NCBI GenBank assembly: GCA_006386115.1
Contig: VFIW01000032.1
Span: forward strand, 206,668 to 270,667
Length of the DNA: 64,000 nucleotides
Direction of reading: 5' to 3'
Source of the DNA: Globisporangium splendens
Taxonomy: Eukaryota > Oomycota > Peronosporomycetes > Pythiales > Pythiaceae
Below the pieces are notes generated by a model, which was not told the origin of the DNA, did not search any database, and saw only the letters and a program-made list of their open reading frames with translations. The stretch's first letter is position 1, and every line of letters starts with the position of its first letter. A program made the position numbers and the translations under genes. Below, in pieces: positions 36,901-46,605 of the stretch.

Positions 36901-38289
36901 CGCAGCGCACCGTTCTCGATTTCGCCGCAGAGCAGGATATGCTGGATGCTCTTGTCGGGTTCGTACTTCTTGTCAAACGCCGTCTGCAGAGAAGGTTGTC
37001 CCGTGAACAATCTGGTGCTTGTACACGACATTGACAGCGTATATGACCTAGGTGAAGCAAGGAACGTACCTCGCGGCTCAGGATGTCCGTGTACTCGCCG
37101 AGTTGCGTCGAGATCGCGGCGCCGGCGATGACTATCAGCAAGATGTCCATCATCTTACCGCTTTTCGTCAGCGGAACAATGTCACCAAAGCTAACACGCA
37201 CACAGGACGAATGCAAGTCACCAACAACGTTCGTGCAGGTGAGTTCTTGGACGGATATGAGGGTAGACGTACCCAACTGTGCCGATGGTGATGCACACAA
37301 AGTAGATCGAGTCAAGGAAGCTGAGGTTCCGGCAGGTCGTCCCGGGCACCTGGATATGTTCGTACGCTGGATCGCAGTACTCAATTGTCTACATACACAG
37401 AGAAAAGCCTCAGTTCTATATACCTGTGTGCTTGGGCTCCACCACTCAGACTTCTGTGTGTATTACCTGGAACATCACGGCGGCGCAGATGATGATGCAC
37501 ATGATGGTCAGGCCAATGAGTCATGCTTGGCGCGCTTTCGCCGTCGTAGCAAGGCGAAGCAGTCGGTAGAGCTGCAGGATGCGGATCGTGCGCAGCATCA
37601 GCAGGAACCGAAACAGGTACCGATTGCCGTCCGTTTGCATCGACGTGGAGACCGACTGGAGAAATAGCGGGATCGCCGTGAGCATGTCGGTGAGCGAGAG
37701 CCAATGCAGGAAGAAGCCCTTGCGGTTGCTCGCTGCGTACAATCTGCAAGCACGCACGCGTCAGGCTTCAAGCCGTTAAGATAAAGAAGTATCTGCACAT
37801 ACCGGAGACTAAAGTTGATGGCGATCGAGAGCAAATTGGCGACATCAAAGACCTGGTACCAGCGTTTGTGCGTGTAGTTGGAGCGCGTCCAATTCTGGTC
37901 AATGATCGACACGACCATGAGCAAAGTGCCACTGAAAGTGAGTCAGTCACAAGTCTCCCAGGCTGTGTCTAGTGTGTGAGAAAGACGTACCTGACGAAGC
38001 TCTGGACAATGTCCAAGAGGATCCCGGCTTCCGAGTCGTGCAAGCTGCGCTCCATCCACTGCCGATGCGACTCGCCCTTCATGCGCCGTTTGACCGAGCG
38101 CTTGAGCCGCGCGGCGAGTCGCCTCGCCATGTGCCGAAGACTCCATTCGTGGCAAAATTGGATGAGCCTCGCCAGCGTAATCATTGGGGAGGTGGGTGGA
38201 GTATTGATATCGCGCCGCCACCCGAGTGCGCTAACGAAGCATGGAGTTTGGTTTGAAGGCTCCCGAGCACGCTTTGCTGCCGTCGTCAC
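33951..38289 (-). pseudogene. Slo/BK-type K+ channel with RCK domains, interrupted frame
   Basis: Eight exons on the minus strand: 38289-37991, 37931-37803, 37743-37467, 37388-37273, 37190-37070, 36983-36620, 36524-34178, 34073-33951. An S4-like helix (MLRTIRILQLYRLLRL) and the pore TIGTVGFGD (split by an intron after TVG) are clear. RCK1 follows (SIQHILLCGEIENG, VVYLQGSAM, VVCLEQLRLAMVAKS), then a long low-complexity linker, RCK2 (DHFVVCGMPSDYP, YFVRGSP) and the tail YVFTNPPPDEL. This is the Slo (calcium/voltage-gated) layout. Breaks are TGA at 37521-37523 after S4, TGA at 36804-36806 in RCK1, and a one-base frameshift near 34521-34531 in RCK2. Strong conservation around the breaks means either recent inactivation or sequence error. 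Confidence 0.82.
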
Positions 38290-39240
38290 GCGTCGGGGGC
38301 ATCGACGGAAACCTGCGCCGATTAAAGTACGTTGTGCTGCATTAGTTTCCCTGTAGGGGCGAGCGGGTAGGATCTAAAAACAACAGAAACGGCAGCAGTG
38401 TGCAGATAGAAACCACGTGCTGTCGACTTTATCTTGAGCCCCGGCCACACGAGGCTGACAAAGACGACGCGTTTGCTTGGAGATGCGTGACAGCAACGAT
38501 GCTACAGGTGATAGGCTCGTTGCAGAGTCATACTTGCATTTGCAGTTTGTTCTTCGTGGCTGACTGCCAGCATCGAAGAATGGCCCAGCAAGTGCAACCG
38601 AAATGGTGAGTTGGATCGATTTGAGCTGGTGCGTTGGCGCAGTCGCGTTGGCGCAGCAATGTGCTCTCTTGATCCACGCACAGGTATCATGGAAGGATGT
38701 AAAGAGGTTTTGCCGATTTAGAGACTCGAACGAAGCAAAACTTCATGCAGCTGGTTGCATCGTGGTGCAACAGCTTGAAACTCATTAACAGAGGGCGATA
38801 TCTGCGAGGATGCTTTCTTTTTTTCTATTATCATATCTTGGCTATTTTTTGTCCAACCACTATCAAGATTTAGCAGGAGGAAGGACTCGCCAGGTGCTTT
38901 GTTTGCAACACAAATAGAGAGTGTGTTGGGTAAAACCAAGGAGTGCAGCAAATTTCTATTTTCAACGTATTCAGGCTTGTCAGAGAGCAAAGAGTGTTGG
39001 GTCGCTGTGGTTTTGCTGGTAACACAATCGTTGTGAAATTATGCAAGGGTTTAAAGCTCTTATAAAGGAGTGAACGTATGATGAAGTTTCGGTTGTTACA
39101 GCACGAATTAGAAGATGAAAATGACATTTCTCTAGTCTTTGCACCAAGAGCTATCGATTGGTGCAATGAAAGCAGGGGGTCAAATTTCCATCCTCACAGG
39201 TGTCGCCCTCTGCAAGGAAACAGAAAAATTGACAACCCGA
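38290..39240. other. Intergenic region upstream of the K+ channel and left of the MULE
   Basis: About 950 bases with no supportable gene. It must contain the K+ channel promoter. A short open stretch ending at 38788 (WKDVKRFCRFRDSNEAKLH) could be a gene remnant but cannot be identified. The sequence becomes AT-rich towards the transposon. Confidence 0.5.
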
Positions 39241-39249
39241 CAAGTGAAG
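39241..39249. repeat. Target-site duplication, left copy
   Basis: CAAGTGAAG, identical to 45338-45346. Nine base pairs is the usual MULE target duplication length. Confidence 0.85.
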
Positions 39250-39257
39250 CGAAGTCA

Positions 39258-39274
39258 TTACAGCAACTTTAATT
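39258..39274 (+). repeat. MULE terminal inverted repeat, left
   Basis: TTACAGCAACTTTAATT, starting 8 bases inside the target duplication. It contains the core GCAACTTT that recurs in internal palindromes. Confidence 0.85.
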
Positions 39275-39579
39275 CAGCCGGTAATTTTTTGTATTTTTCT
39301 TTTTATGTTTCTTACGAATGCTGGACCGCCTAACCGTGCGCGAGACCGCCGTTCGGTGAGCGATCCGCTGAACCGCTGATTTGCCACACCTCGGCATTTC
39401 AATTTGTGCTACCGCACACTCTACCATCTCTTCCCCAGTGCACGACGCCGTTGCTTCACCCCCCTGGCGACGCACGTAGCCGCACTGAGGTTCGTATCTG
39501 TGTGGCTATCCTATGTTTAATGACAGCCTACTCGGTCTGTGGTACTTACTGCGTGCTGTTGTGCCGGTACCTTATTCAG

Positions 39580-42500
39580 ATGGGGAGAACAAATGTGCAC
39601 AAAACAACTCGTCTCCGCAAAGTGTCGGACAATGGAAAGGCAAAGCGTGTGCGATCGGCACGCGACGTTGATAACGATGAAATGGACGCTTTGTTCGAGA
39701 TTCCTTCCTACTACGAGAATATTGACGAAATAAGGGAGAAGGGTACGAAATTGAATCTAGGTGAACTTTGAATGCATTGACCCGAGCTTATTTATATGGA
39801 GGTGAATATCCTAGAACGAAAGAGGCGCCGCGCTCTGTCCTTCGAAGGAGAGGGCGATGATGACGGTGATATCGAGCTTTTTGACGCTTCGGGGGACGTG
39901 AAGTTTGCTGCTCAAAGCAATGGTATTGCGTGCACCTGACATATCTTAATTCTATCTCCATTTCTAAGATGGAGCTATTTGTGATTTCGCCACGACAGGT
40001 GCATGGCCATCCCGCCGTCCTGCAGATGGCGCTGCCAATTGTGCCAGTAAGGTGCTGCGGGTTTCACCTCATTCTAGAGCGAGAGGTATTGAATAGTTGC
40101 GCAACTTCAAGCTGTGCTCGATTTTCCAAAGTTGCGCAACTTTTCTCGCACATTACCATAACTGACGAGCTTCGTTGTATGTGCAAAGGAGCAGATGATG
40201 CAGATACCAACGATGGTAGAACTCAACAAGAGGAGAAAGATGTAGACAGCAGTGGAGATAATGAGGGTGCAGAGCCGACACAAGCTCAGCAGGACGCGTC
40301 AGTTTGCGGCGCCAAAATGGAGGACAGGGACGACGCGAATTTTGAAGATGACGCCGAGTATGTGCCTCGCCAACGCCGAAGTGCAACGAGTGGTGCTCGT
40401 AATCGAGTTCAGAAAGCGCAAGTGATTCGCAACGTTATGCCTTCTTTTGGTGATGCTTTCTATCCCGACTGGGACAGCTTCTTTGAAGCATGGAATGCGT
40501 ATAAAGAGAGAAACTTTTTGAAGTTTAGAACGCGTACATCACTCACCACCGACACATACAACGCGAAGTACAAGCTTGAAGGTCGATCGGCGGTGCCCTC
40601 TCGCTTCACCCACGCGTACAAGGTGTTTTGCTGTATTCATGGTTGTTGCCAAAAACAGCGAGGGCGGAACATCAGAGTGAAGCCTCAGAATTTCCGGGGC
40701 TGCATGGCGCGAATTACGGTAGAAGTGTTTATGATGATTCCAAAGGAAGGTCGTCGCATGTGGGCTATAAGAACTCGAAATGAGGTGGGTACTAACAGCA
40801 TGGAAGTGCTGGTGTTGTTATCGTTTGTTGTTATTGTTTGACTCATGGAGTGCTGTGTGTGCAATTATGTAGTCGTGTATGCACAATCACGCCACGACGG
40901 AAGAGCTGTATCGGAGTTACATGCGAAGCAGCGAGGTTACTGATGATCGCCTTCTGAAAACGCTGGATGCTTTTACAGCTACGAACACTGAGACAAAGCA
41001 GGTGGCAGAATTTATTGCCACAACCTACGGTATGTCTCTATAGTTTCTACTGTTGCTCATGTGGAAGTAATCCGCTAAATATGTTTAAATCCTACAGGTG
41101 CTCCGATGTCATCTCAGCAAATCCGCAACCTGATTAACTCGCGCCTAGGCAGCTCTAACGCCGACGAACGCGTCAAGGACATGCTGCAGGGGTTTGTCGA
41201 GCGTGACGGCAACAGCTGCCTCGTCATTCAAAACAGCTGGGAGCTTACCTGCGCTATCGTTATCCAGAGCGCAGCTCAGAAGGAGATCTTTCGTCGATGG
41301 GGAGACAACTTACTGCTTGATTGGACGCACAACACCAACAACGTGGGCTATTACCTTGGTAGGAGCTGTGAAGTTGCGCAACTTTGCCTAGTATTGCTTA
41401 GACACTGACTTGTTTTTGATACCTTTTGTCAGGGAGCCTAGTAGTTACAGTTGCCACAGGACGAGGAGTACCTGTGTTCGATTTCCTGTGCTTGGACCAG
41501 CGCAAAGGTACTATTGAGGTGGTTATGGGGCACTTCAAGAAGCTCAATCCGACGTGGGAGAGAATTGAGTCTGTCGTCATCGACAAAGACTTCGCTGAGT
41601 GGAGCGCCTTAGCAAAAGTGTTTCCAGCAGCAAAGGTTGGTGCATTTAAGTGGCTGCTGGACTTGCATTATTGCTTTCTGATGCATTTCAATATGTCTAC
41701 TTAGGTTCTTTTGTGTCAGTTCCACGCCTTGAAATACATTCGCACAATCCTGGCATCGCGGAAGTATTCAATAAAGGTCGCGGATCGTGGAGAGCTGGAA
41801 GAACTTTTTCGCGGGATGGTCTACGCTTCCAGCGAGGACTTCTACGCGTTGAAGAAAGGCCATTTCTGCAGTCGAGCTGAAGCTGTTTCGAAGTCATTCA
41901 GAGAATACTTTGACAAAAACTGGGACTCATGTAGCGACATGTGGAGCAACTACGGCCGAGGAAGATATTTCACCGCAGGCAATACTACAACGAATCGGAT
42001 TGAAGCTAACTGGAATCAATTCAAGCAGCTGTTGGGGAAGAAGACGAGTATCGACAAGTGCTTGAAGACTATTTTCAAGCACCAGGCGTGTGTCCTCCGG
42101 GAGTTTGTATCTGCGATAAGCTTTCACTGCACCAAGACTTTCCTCTTTGTGTCCTATCCTGTGTCGCTGAACCAGCTTGCTGCCACGTTGAGTCCATTCT
42201 GCATGCGCAAAGTTCGGCGCCAATGGGACTACAATGTGGTTAATCGCGCGAAGTGGACGTGGAGTCAGGAAGCTGTGCCAGCGACACACATAGTGTACAC
42301 AACGAGGACGACAACTGGCCATCAAATAGTGGTGAGCATCGCAGATCGCGGCCCTTGGACATGTAATTGTCTCTTCAACATGTCAACACGATTGCCTTGC
42401 CAGCATCTCCTCAACGTCGTCAGCGAGGAGCTTGGGCTCGCCGAGTTCCCGATCGTTCGGATGAATCAGCGATGGTCCATGACCAAGGCATCCAAAGTTG

Positions 42501-44621
42501 CGCAACTTTTGGTTGATACTGCCAATCATTTGGGTTTAATCTGCGGACCGAGCGTCGTGGCGCGGAAACCGGGCACACGAACGTCTACGCAGCGGATTGG
42601 CTACGTGAAGCTAAGGTTCGGCGAGCAATCAGAACAGCTCGTGCTTTCTGAATGTGAGAAGTACAACGTTGTGCAAGCTGAATTGATGCCACTTGTCGAC
42701 CTTCTGAAGAATTTACCATCTCATCAATTTTACGTTCGTTTTGCCGAACTGAAGGACTCATTGAATTCGCTGAAAGCAAAATGGCACAAGCGAGAGGAGC
42801 ACGGGGGCAAAATCGAAGATATCGCCGAGGTGACAGAACAATTGGACAGCGAAATTGAAGAAGTTGATCCGGCAAGTGCTCTGGATTTTGAGAGTGGTGA
42901 CGCCGTCCTTCAAGAGGATGATGACCGGAGAAAGGGCGATGCACCACGAGAGTACACAGGTCCACAAGGTCTTGACGTAACGTTCGATCAAGTTTCGTTG
43001 GGGGGGTTATTCTTTGAACATCCATCGCAAGTAACTCAGCCTGATCTCTCAATCAGCGATTTATCTCAAAAGATAATTGACGAGGGCAGAGCAGCGGCGC
43101 AAGTTTCACACGAAAATGCAAACACTGATGAAGTTGCGCAACTTCATCGAGGATTAGAGGTCCTCACAATACCAAAACCCAAAGTGACTACACCTCGCCG
43201 TCGGACGACGACTCAAAATCGCAAGTTTGCTCGTCATGAGTTTGTGGAGTGCCGCTCCGAGTGCCCAATTGGACTCGACGTCTTTATTGTGTGGGCGAAG
43301 TCGACGCCGAACCTGAACCTTGTGAAAGACGCGATGAACCAATACCCAGTGCTCTTTAATGCACAGAACCTAGCCGACAAAGAGTGCTTTGTGCGTGAGA
43401 TGCCTGTGTCATGCGTGTACATGCATAATTTTGTAATCCCGCCACTTCTGACCAAGCGAGTTAGCAGTGCGCTCATGGAGTGGAACAAAAACCATGCTGA
43501 CAAACTCGATCTTCGGGATGGGTGCGTGGTGAACCAAGTGGACGAAAACTTGAAGACCACGCCGGTTGTGTACCTGTCATCCGGACTTGTGGGGCTCTCA
43601 GAGTACGTGCGTTTTTATTGATCGGACTTGGTGTGCTATTTTGTGCTCATTGAACGGTTGGTACGTGTATTACAGGGAATACGTCGTCAGGCTCGTGGAA
43701 TTTTATCAATTGCAGTCGAGAGTGTCAGCATACATTGAAGACATGGAGTGGTTGGTGAGAGATTGGCGAGCGTACGACACAGTTACCTCTTCCTTTATGT
43801 TGGAGGACATTGATGTTGGCGGCAACGTACTTAAATCTTCGGAAATCGCTGGAGAAGTTGCGCAACTTTTCGAAGCTTCGTGGCTCGGTCGATGCTTCTC
43901 GCTTGCTAACGAGACAGACGGAGAGAGCTTCGCGGTCCGATTTGCTGATATTGTGGGGAGAGTTGCGCGAACGAGCTTGCTGAGCGATGTGACGCTTATG
44001 GGTGGACTTCGCTTCATGTGTTCCAAGTATGCCCACTGCCATGTGGTTGATTCCTGCGTTGTCTCGAACGAAGTGTTCCACTTGCCAGACAAACCGCTAA
44101 TGTTGTACAAGCACGTCATCGTGCCGATCAACATGGCAGCGAAGAAGCACTGGGGTGTTCATATTGTGAATGTGATGCTACCAAGAAAAATCGTCGCTCA
44201 TCTCTACGATCCTATGGGTTCAAGCGCCAACACCAAGCTGATGGAGGGCAAGTGGACGACATACACGCATCCCTTGCTCAAGAAGTGGTTTGAGCGCGAT
44301 ACAACTGCGAACGTCAACATAACAGCTGACGTCAATGTGTTTCCCACGGACGTGTCCTTCAAATGGGTACACTCCCCGTTGCAAAACGACGGATCCAGCT
44401 GCGGAGTATTTTGCGCCGCACGAGTTCACACCTCTGTAACGAACTCCGCCTCTTTTGAGCATACACCATCGCCCTCGTTCGATGAGATACAGGTAATGAG
44501 ACTGCGGCTTCTGTACAAACTTACTGTTGCTGTGCAAGGTGATGCAGAACCAATCGAGACAGGCGCGCAACATGAGGTATCATTAAAGATACGTGACTAC
44601 TTCAAGTTGAAACTCCGTTAG
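39580..44621 (+). CDS. MULE transposase with SWIM finger and C48 (Ulp1-type) peptidase
   Basis: Likely exons: 39580-39742, 39815-39922, ~40189-40784 (start uncertain; acceptors at 40048 or 40078 also fit), 40873-41029, 41098-41358, 41433-41635, 41705-43602, 43676-44621; about 1,443 residues. After an acidic region comes a FLYWCH/WRKY-GCM1-like zinc finger (CCIHGC ... SCMHNH). The DDE core shows LLLDWTHNTN (first D), VVIDKDFAEW (second D) and CQFHALKYIRTI. A SWIM finger is seen at about 42360 (CNCLFN, then LPCQHLL). The C-terminal Ulp1-like domain has HWGVH (His), LYDPMGSS (Asp) and LQNDGSSCGVFC (Gln and catalytic Cys). No inactivating change was seen. The peptidase could process SUMO-like proteins or the transposase itself; that role is unknown. 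Confidence 0.87.
40095..40106. repeat. Internal MULE palindrome 1
   Basis: AGTTGCGCAACT, a perfect 12-bp palindrome 33 bp before the next one; it lies in a probable intron or the start of exon 3. Confidence 0.8.
40128..40143. repeat. Internal MULE palindrome 2
   Basis: AAAGTTGCGCAACTTT, a perfect 16-bp palindrome made of two inverted GCAACTTT half-sites, the core of the terminal repeats. Confidence 0.9.
41371..41384. repeat. Internal MULE palindrome 3 (intronic)
   Basis: AAGTTGCGCAACTT, 14 bp, inside the 74-nt intron 41359-41432, so this copy is non-coding. Confidence 0.9.
42494..42509. repeat. Internal MULE palindrome 4 (exonic)
   Basis: AAAGTTGCGCAACTTT, 16 bp, within the transposase coding exon; read as KVAQL. 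Confidence 0.9.
43127..43148. repeat. Internal MULE palindrome 5 (exonic, 22 bp)
   Basis: Perfect 22-bp palindrome: GATG + AAGTTGCGCAACTT + CATC; read as DEVAQLH in the protein. Confidence 0.9.
43855..43868. repeat. Internal MULE palindrome 6 (exonic)
   Basis: AAGTTGCGCAACTT, 14 bp, read as EVAQLF in the last exon, upstream of the peptidase domain. Confidence 0.9.
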
Positions 44622-44653
44622 GTGAGCCATGAGAGCACTTAGTAGCTTGTCTA

Positions 44654-44944
44654 CTAGTAGCCTAATTTTGTTAATAAAAAGGTCAACAACGTTGAAAACG
44701 AGGAAGCAGCCTCCACGTTTCTATGGCGTTGGCTGGATGCTGCTTGGGTCAGCGCAGCAGTGAGATCTTCTTGCACAAGGAAGGAAACCTCTTGGTGAAC
44801 TTCCATCGCTTTTGTCAGCAGATCTTCCAGCATTTTAAGGCGCGCAGTAAGGTCTTCTAGTTCGCGAATTCGGCTCCACAGAAGCTGTGACGCGAACGCA
44901 ACGTTTTGCTCGCTCGATCCTTCGCTGTGCGCAGGCGCTGACAT
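44654..44944 (-). CDS. Small antisense coiled-coil ORF inside the MULE
   Basis: 96 codons on the opposite strand, 32 bp beyond the transposase stop and facing it. The sequence is rich in Leu, Glu and Ala with heptad-like spacing (RIRELEDLTARLKMLEDLL), predicting a coiled coil. Its start ATG is 44942-44944. It is not recognised; it could be a second element-encoded protein or a chance ORF. Confidence 0.4.
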   Translation of the reverse strand: MSAPAHSEGSSEQNVAFASQLLWSRIRELEDLTARLKMLEDLLTKAMEVHQEVSFLVQEDLTAALTQAASSQRHRNVEAASSFSTLLTFLLTKLGY

Positions 44945-45064
44945 GCTTTATTCCGCTGACTTTACTTTTTGGACGCAAGTTTTTTTGTGGTCACTCGACT
45001 GCTTCCGGTTCAACAGCAGTTCGAGAAACTGGATAACCGGTCCAAATTTTGACACGGTTCCCTA

Positions 45065-45294
45065 AAAGTTGCACAACTTTATGTCGATAAAATACAGTTT
45101 ATTACGACTTAAATGCGAAATTAAAACGATAAATTTCATTATCATCTTCAATTATGATAATTTACAACAATAAATTCCGTTATATATTTACATAATGTAA
45201 TATAACATGTAACTTACATTTATACACCGTAAACTACAGAGGACAAAAGTTGAGCAACTCTGATATAGCAACTTTTTGCTGTTATAGCAACTTT
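45065..45294. repeat. Subterminal variant half-site cluster of the MULE
   Basis: Contains AAAGTTGCACAACTTT (45065-45080, centre mismatched), AGTTGAGCAACT (45248-45259) and two direct GCAACTTT half-sites (45268-45275 and 45287-45294), in a very AT-rich stretch near the right end. Confidence 0.7.
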
Positions 45295-45312
45295 CTTGTC
45301 TTTTTCTTGTAC

Positions 45313-45329
45313 AATTAAAGTTGCTGTAA
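45313..45329 (-). repeat. MULE terminal inverted repeat, right
   Basis: Reverse complement of TTACAGCAACTTTAATT, ending 8 bases before the right target duplication. Confidence 0.85.
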
Positions 45330-45337
45330 CGCGAGCC

Positions 45338-45346
45338 CAAGTGAAG
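45338..45346. repeat. Target-site duplication, right copy
   Basis: CAAGTGAAG, identical to 39241-39249. Confidence 0.85.
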
Positions 45347-46605
45347 GGGTAACACCCACTGGGAGAATCCCAATTTGATGTGACCCACTTGTTTGATCCA
45401 GGCAGACACAGCCCAAATTAAAGAAAGCAAGGTTTACCATTTTGGAAGATAAAACACGAGCAGTTGTCTGCAAAAAACGGTGTGATAAGGCTAATTGCAG
45501 CAACATGAAGACAAAATAGCGTACAGTGTGCAATTGCTTGCTCGAGTGTTCACATTTTATGAGCACCCTATTTTGTCTCATTAGTCCGTATTTTACTGAC
45601 ATTGTCAGCAACGGACCCTGCTTTTTGCCAAAAGCATATCGGAAAACCACACTTTGGACTGATCTGAGACAATTCGTCAGTGCTCCTCCCACCCAAAATG
45701 CACCAGCATGATTCCACCTCGAAAGAGAGATCGCCACAATGCAACGACGCCCGTGACTTCGGTGGCCGTGATGCGTCTCCGTGCTTGACAAACGCTGATG
45801 ACAAAATACACTGCGTGTTGACGCCATGTTGTCGATATGCTCAGCAGTATCAGCCGTGCTTTTATAGAGCAAGACCGCAACCTTTGATCTTCCCCATCGT
45901 GGCGAATCTCTCCTGGATCAGATATGCCTCAGCAAACTGAACCCACTGAGCCACATGTTTGGTGTCCATACTTGCTCTGTATGTGGCAGCGCCACGCGCG
46001 ACGAGTCGGCTCTCCTCTGATATCTCTACGGTTTCAGCACTGGGACGCATGACTTGATCTAAAGGGATGGACTGACTGTCGCACCTGTTGATCGCGGCGG
46101 TAGGTATCCAAGCAAAGCAGCGAGTGTCGTAACCTGATGCCTTGGGGAGAATGCACCAGGTGGCGGCACGACGCCGTCCGATTGGGCAATTCCGCTCTTA
46201 AAATATGCCTCACAAATACATCCGGAGCAGTTCGCAGCTCGCAGATGCAACCACCTGCTGCCGTCGACACCAGTGATCTCCTCACAACACGAGGCACAGA
46301 TAGCGAATGACTCATTCACTCTCTCTCTCTCTGCCAGTGCGAGGTGCGAAAGCACGTGGTGGGTGGTCTCTCTCTCGTCTCTACCCTTGTGGGCTGCTTC
46401 TCTTCTCTGTTGTCCAGTGCGGCATTCTCCGTCCCCGTTGCCCAACGAGCTGCCGGTCCCCGGTTCTCGTTATTGACCACCTCAGTAGCTCGACGTGCAG
46501 AGTTGGCCCGTTTGTCCATCTCTTTCTGCGCAGCTCTTCGTCCCCTACCTATCCATAAGCGTATCTTCTGAGCACCTCCAAGAGCTCCTTTTAACAGAAT
46601 CGGCG
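45347..46605. other. Intergenic region between the MULE and the SLC1 gene
   Basis: About 1.26 kb. Open minus-strand stretches (45677-45880, 45862-46050) are short and unrecognised and may be decayed gene fragments. The last ~300 bases are CT-rich (CTCTCTCTCTC near 46319) and probably hold the SLC1 promoter and 5' UTR. Confidence 0.5.

Larger units (their letters stand above)
39250..45337 (+). mobile_element. Intact MULE (Mutator-like) transposon, 6,088 bp
   Basis: Bounded by a perfect 9-bp direct repeat. Each end has eight poorly matched bases followed by a perfect 17-bp inverted repeat, TTACAGCAACTTTAATT (39258-39274 and the reverse complement at 45313-45329). It carries one long multi-exon gene with transposase and Ulp1-type peptidase domains, with no stops in the mapped exons, plus a small antisense ORF. 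MULEs combining a transposase with a C48 peptidase have been described (Kaonashi/KI type). Both ends are AT-rich against a GC-rich background. The conserved ends, exact target duplication and open gene suggest recent insertion and possible autonomy. Confidence 0.88.

Noticed and set aside
38603..38788. Possible small gene left of the MULE
   Set aside because: Open stretch is short, has no recognised motif, and the apparent splice option leads quickly to a stop.
45315..45872. 185-codon minus-strand ORF overlapping the right MULE end
   Set aside because: It runs through the terminal inverted repeat and target duplication into unrelated flank, so it cannot be an old gene; no domain.
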